Shown: one piece after another, positions 53,821-63,815 of the stretch
Layout of the letters: each line of letters begins with the position of its first letter
Numbering within the stretch: position 1 is the first letter of the stretch
Assembly: GCA_963691705.1 (NCBI GenBank)
Contig: OY829542.1
Coordinates: 26,956,579 to 27,020,578, forward strand
Reading direction: 5' to 3'
Source: Viola odorata
Lineage: Eukaryota; Streptophyta; Magnoliopsida; Malpighiales; Violaceae
DNA length: 64,000 nucleotides
The notes under the pieces: generated by a model
What the model saw: only the letters and a program-made list of their open reading frames with translations
What the model was told of the DNA's origin: nothing
Databases searched by the model: none
Made by a program: the position numbers and the translations under genes

Positions 53821-54651
53821 CTATGAAGGGTATTTCATCTTTAGATGTTTTTGCGATATTGCAGCTCCAAAGCGGTTGAGGTATGGCTGCCCGAGTATAG
53901 CGTTGTAAGGCAATGACAAGTCTACAACCAGGAACAACAGTTGCTCCGACCGTTTGGACGTATCCTCTCTAAAGTATACTGGTAGCGATGTAACTCCTGC
54001 CACCAGGATTGGGACCCCGTCTACTCCAATTATTGGTTTTTTACAAGGCGTTAACTCACTGTCAGGACGCTTCATTAGGTTGTATGCTTCAAGCGAGAAC
54101 AGATTGACCGCGCTCCCATTGTCAACAAGGGTTCTCCTGACTCCATGATTGCCGATAACGGGTGTAACTACCAGCGCATCATTGTATGGATAGACAACAC
54201 CTTTCTCATCCTCTTCAGAGAACGATAACACCATTCGATCTAACGCGTTTATTGCTTCACTTTTCACTAGCGCGTTCTCTCTCTTTCGCTTGTCGCCAGT
54301 CGCGGGTGCTGACGGCGTGGGTTCATCGAAATATGGAGTGCCTCCCGCTATAATATTAATCATAGGAATGTCCTCCTCGCTGACCACAAATGTTTCTTTA
54401 TTTCTCCCGATAGTGATGGCGTTTGCTCCCGTGGCGTAAGAGGGTGCTTGCCTATCACCAGTCGCCTTATCTGTTGGATTATTCCTGACTTCCTCCCTTA
54501 CTTTAGTGGCAAATTCCCCAAGGTAGCCCTCTTCAACTAAGCGCTCTATCACTAATTTCAATTCTCTGCACACGTCCGTGGAGTGCCCGTTGACTTTATG
54601 GAACTTGCAGAATGTATTTTCCCTTCCTCCCATAATTACCCCTGGTTTCAC
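53821..54651 (-). pseudogene. Gag finger and protease (element G)
   Basis: Open for 276 codons. It begins MKPGVIMGGRENTF, then the finger CKFHKVNGHSTDVC (CX2HX4HX4C), MINIIAGGTPYFDEP, and the protease LVDNGSAVNLFSLEAYNLM followed by YNAILGQPYLNRFGA. This aspartic protease cuts the polyprotein. The frame stops at 53821-53823, just before RT, where a readthrough or frame change would be needed or where the gene is broken. Confidence 0.87.
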
Positions 54652-56248
54652 AGGAGCTGGGTAACGGATAGGCAGGTTTCGCTGCTGAACTATTGCTAAA
54701 ATTTCTGCTCTTGGAAGTATGAGGGAAGGAAGGTCAGGGTCGTATATTCGCCCCTTGGGTGGATCCGTTTACCTTCTGGTAAGGGAATTCCCAAATCTTC
54801 CTCTCGAGAAGTTACCCCTCTGCCGATTTGAGGTTCTAGGAATGTGGTCTTTTCGTTGCCGATAATCATCGGTTGGCTGCGTATCAGGAGTTGCGCTAAC
54901 GCGGGTATTGGGGGCTGGATGCGTATCTTGGGGTATACTCTGAATTCGTTCCCTATTTTCTTCTTCCTCCATTCTCGCATAATTGTGGGCTTTCAGCCTT
55001 AACGCATCTAAAGTCAATGGTGGGTCTACCATTAAAGTATCTCGTAACTTCCCATAACGGCAATTACGCTTCAAAGCTTCGATAGCAAAGTCAATGGTGA
55101 CTCCTGGCGTTAGCGACATCTCCAGATCAAAACGACTTAGAAAATCCTTCAAGGATTCTTGTGGCTTTCGATGAATATCGAATAATGTTGCCGCAGATTT
55201 TCTAATAGGAACAGCCGTGCTGAACGGGCTCCGAAATTTAGCTTCCAGTTGGGAAAAATTATCAATGGAACCTGCCGGAAGTCCCTCGAACCAGAGACGT
55301 GCTACACCTGATAGTGTCATAACAAAGATTTGACATAACGCGGAGTCACTATGAGTGTGAAACTGTACGAAATCTTTCACCTTATTGAGGTGAGAAATAG
55401 GATCCTTTGTGCCATTATATGATTCCACAGGAAGTTTTACATGCCGATTCACCTTGTGATGCCTCACACGATGACTGAATGGGTGACCAACGTTACTTTA
55501 GGAACCCCCTGCGGTCGATGAGGAGGAGAAGGTTCGTTAAGCTGCCTCTGAGCTCTAAAATCATACTCACGATGCCGCCAGGGAGATCGGCTGCGACTTG
55601 GCGTTCAACTTCGATGCCTCCTGCTACTCGATCTCTTGCTGTGCCTAGGAGATGGATCCCTGAACATCTCATCTCGCCTATTATCCTAATGATCTCTACA
55701 TTCACCGTCTCATCGTTCCCCTTCAGAAACAGGAGCTTCCCTCCTATGCTGCTCAGACGGTTCAGCGCGTCTATGCGCAAGTTGCATGACTCCAACAGGC
55801 ACTGATGTCAAAGGTAGGGATAACAGAAGACCTCTAGATTGTCGAGGTGACAATGGGCGGTCAGTGACGATGGATGGAGTAAAGACTATATGAGAAGGCA
55901 CGCTAGGTCCCGAAACATGAGGCGTAAATCCTGCGGCTAATTCTGTCAGCTGGTCCAGTTGGGCTCGAAGGGCCGATATTGAATTCGCGAGAGGATTGCC
56001 TATGCCATCTACCGCAGGTGCCCTCGAATATGGGATAGAATAACTGGGTCCCACTATCTGGGATAAAGGAGTATATGCCTGAGATGCAAATGTTCTCGTT
56101 GCTTGCTCAAAAGAGGGATCCAACATGCCCGGTGGGACTTCTTGCACTGTAATGGAAGCGTCAGTGGTGGCGAAAGGAAGAGTCACCTACGAGTAGAAAA
56201 CGGGAGGCTAGAAGATTGGGACAATGCGGGATCTGAGTCGGAATCCAT
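54652..56248 (-). pseudogene. Gag (element G)
   Basis: ATG at 56248 (MDSDSDPALSQSSSLPFSTR). The next codons give TGA where E has CGA, and one base is lost near 56190. The frame then continues TLPFATTDASITVQEV to 55710. After a shift the core 55467-54769 is intact: KLPVESYNGTKDPISHLNKV, LSGVARLWFEGLPAGSIDN, QESLKDFLSRFDLEMSLTPG, LRLKAHNYARMEEEENRE. Structural protein of the element particle. Confidence 0.87.
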
Positions 56249-56311
56249 AATCCTTTAAATTTTAAGAAAACAGATCTTGGCTATTAAGGATGCTCACTTA
56301 ATAAAACCAAA

Positions 56312-56330
56312 GCTCTCAATGAAAGCACCA
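56312..56330 (-). promoter_or_regulatory. Primer-binding site, element G
   Basis: TGGTGCTTTCATTGAGAGC on the minus strand, three bases after the 5' LTR. It is the counterpart of the E site. Confidence 0.72.
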
Positions 56331-56333
56331 ATT

Positions 56334-56909
56334 TGATAAGATTCGGACTATTTGTTGAAGGGTAGTAGAGGTATATGGTTCTTAGGGTCGGCCATCCTCG
56401 GCGTCCGGTGTACCTGCACAGCACCGGAGGGGGTCTCCGGCGCAAACACTCCGATGCTTAAGTCAGTAAGAGCTGTGGAAATAGTAGAGCTTTTGCTAGC
56501 AATCTTAGGCTTACCTTCCTCCTTTGTGGCGGAGGTATTTATAGGCAAAAGTGGAGCATTTCCAGGTGATCTTGGTCACAAGGTGCTAACGCGCCCGTCA
56601 GGGGGGTTAGAGTTCCTCATTGATGGAAGGTACTATCGCTGCGTTAGATATAGGTATGGAGGTAGGCGTTACTTAGGTAAGGCAGCGCCTACACTTCTCA
56701 CAAAATGCCAGGTTCGCCCTGGGATGGGATAACGCCCCGTGTCACGACGAAGTGACGTGTGGGACCCCCTCGCTAATGTCGACCATCCCAGCGTTAGTCG
56801 TAGAGAGAGGCGATAGCCTCAATGCTGCCGGGGCGGTTGGAGCAGCAGTTTTCCCCCCACCGCAGGGTATAAGATGAAAATACCCTTGCCGTTAGGAGTA
56901 TTGTTATCA
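56334..56909 (-). repeat. 5' LTR of element G
   Basis: 576 bp, TGATAAGATTC to GTTATCA. It has a minus-strand TATA box (TATAAATACC near 56535-56546) and the hairpin 56422-56442. Followed by TSD AAAAT (56910-56914). Confidence 0.94.
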
Positions 56910-56914
56910 AAAAT

Positions 56915-57209
56915 CATCTGTCGGCACCTTAACTATTGCCCGCTCTGAAGATTTCACTGGGTGAGGGATTGGTCAAGCACAAACCGTCTTAATCAAGAGA
57001 GATGACTTCACCATCTTGGTCTAGAATGACCGCCAAGAATCTGATTGCTCCGAATGCCCAAAACCATGCACAATTCCTTCTTTTTTGCTCTTCTCCTCTC
57101 CAAAGGCTATTTCCTACAATAATCGAATGATTCGTCAAGAAATCAATAGCATACCATTTGAAATTGCAAGAGAACAAGTGGTAAAAACCACTATAATTAA
57201 GCTCAATCA
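56915..57209 (-). repeat. 3' LTR of element I, inner part
   Basis: Continuation of the LTR interrupted by G. It ends ...GCTCAATCA at 57209, directly before the purine tract on the minus strand. Confidence 0.7.
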
Positions 57210-57223
57210 AACCCCCCACACTT
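57210..57223 (-). promoter_or_regulatory. Polypurine tract of element I
   Basis: AAGTGTGGGGGGTT on the minus strand next to the LTR start TGATTGAG. It is a typical plus-strand primer position. Confidence 0.7.
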
Positions 57224-57462
57224 ATTCTCATGCTTGCCCCCAAGCATACTGACTTAAAACACACAAAACAAAATAGAAACACATAAAAAGGTAAGAATCA
57301 GAGAACACCTGCAGTTAATCATATAGAATGCTCGAACAATTCAATCCACAGCTCCAAAATCGTATTACCAAGACCTAACCAATAACCCAATCATCCTTCA
57401 TGTACAAAGTCATAATTCTAGAGCTTTCTAACAGGGTCGTGCAAACTGGACACAACAACCTA
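57224..57462 (-). other. Interior remnant of element I
   Basis: About 240 bp of 3' untranslated interior without a gene. It breaks abruptly into gene e of H near 57463. Confidence 0.6.
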
Positions 57463-59214
57463 GGAAATTTATGCGCTCCTACTCGCTCCGAGCCACAAAG
57501 GCATCCCTCTCTCTCGGAAGGGATAAAATCTCTGCCACCAGATAAGCGGTAGAGGAAAGCACGGTATCATTATCAGCTTCGGCAAGAAACTGTAGAATAT
57601 TGTCCCTAAAGGAGCGTAAGCTGATGTGGTGAGTTGGCAGGAGAGGAGGCTCGTACTGAGAGATACCAGCCATCAAGGCAGGGGCGGGGCCACCCCTCGC
57701 GATAGTTGGATGAGGCATCGGAACAAAGAACAACGCAGCAGGAGAAGTTGGCCGACTAGTGGAACCTTCCATGTTAGGCATTGAGACCTCATTTCCTCCA
57801 GGCACCTCAAGATTAAGGGCATCAGAATCATAGCCTATTGGGGTGTGAGCAGAATGGATTGGAGAACCAGGAGGCACATGGGGCTGACCGCCAAAATCAA
57901 CATGTTCAGATTGATCAGCAGACACACCCTCGCCCCCAAGGACACTCGAAGTATGGTTGGCGGCCGAGGAAGAAGGGTTATTCTGAAGCTCATGGCGAGC
58001 CTTCTTCTGACGCTCGCGAAGGACATCTGCGATAGCCATATCTCCCTGGGAGGTGGAGGGGGCAGAAGCAGCAACGACTTCCTAAATAACGCAGAACGTG
58101 GTAAGGAAATCGTGCAAAAAGAAAAACAAAGTTTTAAAAAGAAGAAAAATACACACCTGAGTGGTTGAAGATACAAGAGGAATTCCAACAGGAATCGGAT
58201 CAACCGTAGCCTCTGAAGAAACAACAGTTTGGGACGAAACGGGTTGGGCAGCGCGTGCTTTCCTAGGCCTTTTCTTTCTTACAACCCGAGTGCCCGTAAC
58301 GTTAGCGGTAGCAATGGCCTCCCCTTCCTCGGCGTTAGCAGCAGCCCTAGCTTCCGCGGCAGCCTTCTTTTTCGCCTCCTGTTTCCTTCTCCTCCGGAAA
58401 TACTCGGGCTCCCAACCAGGCGGAGGCACTGCACAGTTACAAAACTTTAGCGTTAGTACTTCTTGACAACGCAAAGGAAAAAGGTCAAACGCTCACCCTT
58501 CTTGCACCGTTCCACGGGCAACCCGTTGGCCACTTTTCGGGCATCAACACTAAAGTCAAATTGAAGCAGCGTCTTCAACCAGCCATCCTCCGGGTCGGAA
58601 AGTGGTTTCCGATGACCCCAAGCCCCATCTTTAATTGTTTCATTGAAGCCAGCCCTCCACAACGGCTCAGGCAGATCAACAATAAAAAATTCCTCTTTCC
58701 AGTGAGGAATAGAAGACTCAATGCCCATAAGCTTCCAGGTAAAGGGCTTCAAAGAGCTGTCTTCGTAGCGAGGCGATATCGATATCACCCCTTTACGGGA
58801 ATACAACTGGAAAATGTCATGAAGCAACGCTAAAGTGGGAGATTCTATTCCCTTGAAACGGCACAATGCGGCAAAAGCACTAACAACGCAAATCGCGTTA
58901 GGACTCAACTGAGCCGGAGCCAAATCAGAATCAGCCAACAACAATTTTACGAGCGTGTCAAGAGGGAGGCGAAACCCATGATCGAAGAGCTTAGCATACA
59001 GCATTCTACTATTTTCGGGCAGAATGTTGTTCAGTCGAAGCGACTCAGAAGCAGGATGCACGGGATATTCCTTGGGAAATCGTGCAGTAAACCCAGCAAG
59101 TCTACGGTTAATTAAGGGCAGAGTGTACAGAGAAGTGGGAGTAGTATCAATTACTTCTTCCCCGGAGGACCTTTGAGGGTCTCCCTCTTTAGAGGATTTC
59201 TTAGTTCTAGCCAT
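57463..59214 (-). pseudogene. Cassette gene e (H), 3' end truncated
   Basis: Exon 1 58497-59214 (MARTKKSSKEGDPQ; MLYAKLFDHGFRLPLDTLVK; LSPNAICVVSAFAALCRF; EEFFIVDLPEPLWRAGFNE). GT-AG intron, exon 2 58157-58428 (PPPGWEPEYFRRRRKQEAKK, Ala-rich, VRKKRPRKARA), second intron, exon 3 from 58081 (GDMAIADVLRERQKKARHEL; SLRSFRDNILQF; LPRERDAFVARSE). TAG at 57479-57481 replaces Gln, and the gene is cut off near 57463 before its coiled coil. Splice sites and phases match E and G. Confidence 0.8.
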
Positions 59215-59390
59215 GGCTAACAAGGAAAAAGTAAAGAGAAAAGAAAAATGACGTCTACCTTGTACCTTCGTGAAGAGAACACGAGGAGTCTCGAGCCAGA
59301 AAGAGAGAGCGGCGCAAAGTATTTATCCAAAGACGCAATGGCGTATAAGGGAAAAGATGGAAAAAGAAAAAGGGGTAGAAGAAATAATAG

Positions 59391-59396
59391 ATATAA
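59391..59396 (-). promoter_or_regulatory. TATA box, H gene e
   Basis: TATATC within GGGTTATATCTATT on the minus strand, about 180 bp before the ATG at 59214. Confidence 0.6.
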
Positions 59397-59845
59397 CCCT
59401 GAAAGGACACGACCAGTCAGCAGCAGACACGTGGCGAAGTAGCGTGTCATAAAGTAAGGCACGCGCCAGAAGGTGCAAATTTGAAATAAGGATGAAACGC
59501 TTCTGCATTCGCACCTCCCTAGGAGACGCCTGCCCCAAACGCCTCTCTGTGGAAGGACACGTGTCTTCTTTCATCATTACCCTTCAAGTCGCATTAAATA
59601 AGGGACTGGGGGATTGATTAAAAAACATAAAAAGCAGTGCTGGCCTTGCCAAACGGTGCGATGGTACAAAGAAGATAAGAAAGGAATAACGGTAATATCA
59701 CGATGAATCATACAATACGACAAAGGTTACAAAGCGTCAGCATTATTACAAGGAAAATAATGTTCGAATGGTTTTCAAGAAAAAACAAAAGAAAAGAGGT
59801 GACAGCAAGAAAAAACAAGGAAAGGCCCAGGCACCATCGCTAGCG

Positions 59846-61938
59846 TTAGGTTCCCTCCCCCGAGGGACCAGAAGAACCGTTGTCACCTTTGCTAATCTCA
59901 CCCATCATGATAGATATGTAATCAACTACCTGGGCCGAATCCGAAGGGTTACCTTTGAAACGGGCCGCAAATCCAGAAGCGAAGGCCTCCAGAACCCTCT
60001 TCCTCCATAACTCTTCCTTTAATGGCGCCCTAGCAGACTCCTCATCTCGAGCAAGTATTTCTTCGCGGAGAAAGAGATTTTTCTTCTTTTCTAGCGCCAA
60101 TTCTGCCTCCAGAACCTCTATCTTAGCTTTCCCGATAGACTTTTCTCTGTTCAATTCTGTTTGGGACGATTCACAGAGACGCGTCAGCAAACTAAAGTGC
60201 TCCACCGCCTTTTCAAGCTGCACCTTCACAACACATAATGTGCTGGAAAAATTATGTGACTCGCGATCGTGAATTTCGAATTGATAATTCAAATGGCGGA
60301 AGAAGTCCAGAGAATCATTCAGAACACGGCGAAAGCGTGCCGAGGGAGGGAGTTGAAGAAATTCCTCTTTCTCTTTTTTGGAGCTTAGCATCTCCCCTAT
60401 CAAGGGTGCAGTAAACTCATCTCGAGAAAAAGGTTGGGGAACCCCGACAGCGCGAAGGGCATCGAAGCAAAACCCTGCAAGATTCATACGGTAGGCCGGG
60501 ACCCCGTCAGGACCGCCATAGGCAAGATTGATCGATGGAGGTGGAGAAGAGCCCTGGGAAAAAGTACTCTTGATAGGAGTAAAAAATAGCTGTGGAGTAA
60601 CCCTAGGCGGTAGCTCAGTAGTCGAATTCGCAACAGGATGCGTGACCACTACGTCAGGAATACAATGAGAAATCAGAGAATCTGGAGCATCAGATATGGG
60701 AGGAGGACATTCCATCGGTAGGGCCTCTCCCTCAGTAGAACAAGTTTTTTCCAACGCCTCAGCGACTTCCGTTGGCTGAGAGGCGCCTACCTCAGACGAA
60801 ACAGTAAGCGTAGAAACAGTTGCCACATCCGCAGGAGATGTCCCGGTAGCTTGTCCGCTAGTGGCCACTCCAAGTTTTTTTCGACGCTGGGAAGCAGCAA
60901 GGGAAGAAGCGTGGCAAAGGTCTGACTTAGCATCCTCATCCTCATCATCGCTAGTAATTACCGTCGTTGCGACTGGACTGGAGTCCGTCCTCTTGCGACG
61001 CTCCGGTAGCCAATTTTCCACAAAGCGAGAAGCTCGCGCAGAGCTAACGGGCCTTCGCCCTCCCCGGGCAACCGTCTTAGTTCTCTTCCTCGGAGGCGAG
61101 GCCGGTAAAGTTTGAAGCGGCGTTACGTTCAGAGGAGTACCAGTGTCACCTGGGAATCAACCGTTAGCTTCTTATAGCAAGCAAAGCATGCGATGACCAA
61201 AGCAAAGAAAGCGTGGAAAGAAATAGGCTCACCCATAACGCACTCTTCCAGAGGTTTGAACAGAGCAAAGGCGCGAATGCGGTAGTGAGTACTCTCGTCT
61301 AACAAAGCGTTAGCCTGGTCCAACTCAGTTCTGGACAATATCGCGGGATTCGTCCAAACGGGGCCTATCAGTTCCTGATTGAAATTAACACGCCATAAAC
61401 GGGACGGTAGCTCCAGAATAAAGAAACTGCTTTTCCAATCAGCTACACCCTTCTTGAAGCCGTGGAAACGTTGCCAAAATGACTGCACGAGCGCATCATC
61501 CCACCGGGGAGTAATCTCGATTAAACAATTGTGGCAAATCATGCTAAAGAATTTGTGAAACAAATTGATAGATGGGGTAAAAATGTTCTTCAACTCGCAA
61601 GCGCGAAGAAAAGCATAAACCGCACACCAGGAGGAAGGAGTTATCTGGGCAGGATTAAGGCTATACTCTCGCAGCAGAGTTAGTATCGACTCATGAACGG
61701 GAAAGCGGAAACCATAAAGGAACATCTTAAAGTAAAGAAGCCTACTGTGGCCCCACGCTGGATTATGAAGCCGCATATCACTTCCAGGGATAGAAGGCTC
61801 ATGCCCAGGAGGAAAGGTAATACCATGTTCCTCCAATTCGGCTTTCAGAACCACGTCGCATGTAAAAATGCTCGGTGATTGGGTGACCTCTGGATCCATG
61901 GGCCTAGAGATAATCTGGCGAGGTCTATTCCTAGCCAT
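59846..61938 (-). CDS. Cassette gene cd (H), intact two-exon gene
   Basis: Exon 1 61233-61938: MARNRPRQIISRPMDPEV, the Transposase_28-like domain (LEEHGITFPPGHEPSIPGSD; FLYGFRFPVHESILTLLRE; ITPSSWCAVYAFLRACE; FILELPSRLWRVNFNQELIG) and ECVMG. Intron 61150-61232 (GTGAGC...CCCAG, 83 bp, phase 1). Exon 2 59846-61149: DTGTPLNVTPLQTLPASPP, SRFVENWLPERRKR, acidic Ser/Thr-rich linker, block MNLAGFCFDALRAVGVPQPF ... KEKEEFLQLPPSARF, coiled coil, tail GFAARFKGNPSDSAQVVDYI. Joined it gives about 669 residues without stops. Function unknown; probably retroelement-encoded, not host. Confidence 0.82.
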
Positions 61939-62110
61939 AGCAAACCAACAAAAAAGGAAATCGGAGAAGGGTCGAATTGATACCTTAAAAGAGAAGAATC
62001 GCAGAGAAATCGGCGGACAGTGGCTAGCGGCCGGAAAGGTATTCGTAGAAGAAGACAAAAAGAAAAAAATTCAAAGTGAGGGCAAAAGTTTTGAAAAAAC
62101 GGAGAATGAC

Positions 62111-62123
62111 CCTTCTTAAAGGA
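62111..62123 (-). promoter_or_regulatory. TATA-like box, H gene cd
   Basis: CCTTTAAGAAGGG on the minus strand about 179 bp before the ATG at 61938. Confidence 0.55.
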
Positions 62124-62424
62124 TAAAAATGCCACCGCATTAATTGAGGCACCAATCGGGCGAAGATGCGTGTAAAAGAAGTTGGCCACGTGGAAGCGCA
62201 TTAAAGAAATTTGAAAAAAGAAATTTATTCGGCGTAACTCCCCAAAAGGGCGACAGTGTTGACTCAGTCAGAGTAACCGCGAAGCGATTGGCTCAGTCAG
62301 GCCAACCGCTCACGTTAGCTATCACCAAGGACCAGCATGCTAACGAAAATAACGACAAAAATGAAAAGACAGAAAGCGTCATTTTATTCATAAAACGCCA
62401 ACAGACAGGTACAACGCAAAGTGG

Positions 62425-62847
62425 CTAATCCTCATCAGGCCAGTAAATTCCATGGTGATAAACCCCGTCATCGTCAAGGAAGGGCATCTTCCCGTCAGCA
62501 TTCGGGACAGGTTTGTCTGCCTCCCTTTCAGGGCAGGATCCTGACGGGCCTGACTTTCCTTTGATACTCGAATCTGCCAACCCCGCACCGGCATTGGTGG
62601 GAAAAGAATTATTCAACGAACAATCAAGGGAAGGAAAGCGTTTGTCGCCCTCTTGAATAGCAGAACCAGAAGAAGCCAAAGTCGCGAGGGGCGCCTTGGG
62701 AGTTCGTTTCCCCTGCCTCTTATGACCTTTTCGGCGGACCGGAGGCCTCCATAGTTGCGAAAGAGGGGGATGATCTGAGTCCGGCGAAGTCGGGGGAGTC
62801 GGCAAGGAGTCGCGATCCATGGAACTCAAGAAATAAAAATATGCCAT
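62425..62847 (-). CDS. Cassette gene b (H), unknown protein
   Basis: 140 residues, intact, from the ATG at 62847 (MAYFYFLSSMDRDSLPTPP). A second Met at 62820 is possible. SPDSDHPPLSQLWRPPVRRK is followed by basic GHKRQGKRTPK, a variable Ser/Gly-rich middle and the end DDDGVYHHGIYWPDED. Near-canonical polyadenylation signal AATAAA lies about 30-40 bp downstream of the stop. Both ends match the other copies. Confidence 0.72.
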   Translation of the reverse strand: MAYFYFLSSMDRDSLPTPPTSPDSDHPPLSQLWRPPVRRKGHKRQGKRTPKAPLATLASSGSAIQEGDKRFPSLDCSLNNSFPTNAGAGLADSSIKGKSGPSGSCPEREADKPVPNADGKMPFLDDDGVYHHGIYWPDED

Positions 62848-62930
62848 GTGACCTGCAAAAGCAAAAATGCAAAAGAGAAGGGAAAGGATGAAGATGAATA
62901 GGAAAGGGAAAGCAACCCCCCTTTTTATAT

Positions 62931-62942
62931 AGCCGAGTAAGC
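62931..62942 (-). promoter_or_regulatory. TATA box, H gene b
   Basis: CTATATAAAAAG on the minus strand about 84-95 bp before the ATG at 62847. Confidence 0.7.
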
Positions 62943-63180
62943 ACTTCGACCCTCACGCAGACCCCTGAAAAATCAATTAAGACGCTTGGGAAAAATAACT
63001 GCAATTGCAGAATCTGATCCGCCATAGGCGCATCTGCTCGTCGAACGCGCCAATCAAAGGGCACCAAATAACTGCCCAACCACCTACCACTGAAAAGACG
63101 GCCCTGTAACAGTCAAGACAGATCATTCATTGCTAATTCCCGGAACACGACCACTGCAGTACAATGTCCCGAGGAAGACC

Positions 63181-63196
63181 CATTTTCAGTTGGGCT
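63181..63196 (+). repeat. Internal copy of the LTR-junction block (H)
   Basis: CATTTTCAGTTGGGCT repeats the block beside the 3' LTR, about 740 bp away, between genes a and b as in E. Confidence 0.75.
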
Positions 63197-63363
63197 CATG
63201 ACAAATAATTCCAACCAATGTAGCAAGCAACCAAGCAAGAAGAAAAAGGAGGAGACTTGGGAAAAAAGCAGAGACAGCTATTTATTTATGGCCAGGTGGC
63301 CTTAGCGTTCAAATATGTACAAGAAACATAAGGAAAAACAACGAGAAGAAGCAAAGCCAGCGG

Positions 63364-63747
63364 TCAGATATTGGGCCCAGCATCATCTTCCCCTGGCACA
63401 ACGGCAACCTCCCTTAAAGCGTCAGCGACGGAGGTCAATTCGGCAGAGCAGGCTCTCATGCCCTTTAGGCAGCAGGCCAGCAGATCTTTCCTCTGCTGCA
63501 GCATCGAGGCCACCACATCAAGGTGAGCAGTGATAGTGGCCAGTTTCGCCAGACTCTCTAGGGGACTAAAATCCTCCAAAGTTATTCCCAGCTGTCTAGA
63601 CAGAATAGGGGTTAGCACCCCCTGCAACTCCAAGACATCCTCGGAGGTCTTGGTGATCATCCTCTCCAAGAAGTCGATGTCACCCTCAGTAAGATTCTTC
63701 AGGGTCAGAGTTTCGGAGATCAGGAAATTGCGAGTCAGTTCATCCAT
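63364..63747 (-). CDS. Cassette gene a (H), unknown protein
   Basis: 127 residues, intact, ATG at 63747 (MDELTRNFLISETLTLKNL). Core: TEGDIDFLERMITKTSEDVL, ELQGVLTPILSRQLGITLED, MLQQRKDLLACCLKGMRACS; short acidic end. Probably all helical and without signal peptide or membrane segment. AATAAA near 63285 on the minus strand. First gene inward from the 3' LTR. Confidence 0.75.
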   Translation of the reverse strand: MDELTRNFLISETLTLKNLTEGDIDFLERMITKTSEDVLELQGVLTPILSRQLGITLEDFSPLESLAKLATITAHLDVVASMLQQRKDLLACCLKGMRACSAELTSVADALREVAVVPGEDDAGPNI

Positions 63748-63807
63748 GGCGAAATATGAAAAGAAAGGACGTGAAAATGTGAAGAAACTAGCGTAGAGAA
63801 ACCTCTG

Positions 63808-63815
63808 ATTTATAG
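63808..63815 (-). promoter_or_regulatory. TATA box, H gene a
   Basis: CTATAAAT on the minus strand, 61-68 bp before the ATG at 63747. Confidence 0.7.

Larger units (their letters stand above)
43142..56909 (-). mobile_element. Element G, Tat-like Ty3/gypsy element
   Basis: 13.8 kb, flanked by TSD AAAAT (43137-43141, 56910-56914) inside the LTR of I. Minus-strand order is full 5' LTR (56334-56909), primer-binding site, gag, protease, RT, RNase H, second RNase H, integrase, repeat array, cassette on the plus strand and a truncated 3' LTR. Over the shared 347 bp the LTRs differ at about 16 positions. The 3' LTR inner part and the start of gene a are deleted. Confidence 0.93.

Noticed and set aside
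57001..57282. Minus-strand ORF (MFLFCFVCFKSVCLG...) as a small membrane protein gene
   Set aside because: It spans the purine tract and LTR edge of element I and has no relative here; a chance frame.
21330..61938. Genes cd and e as captured host genes
   Set aside because: The N-terminal domain type is known mainly from plant gypsy-linked repeats, and all four copies sit at the same place in elements. Capture long ago cannot be excluded, but nothing here supports a host gene.
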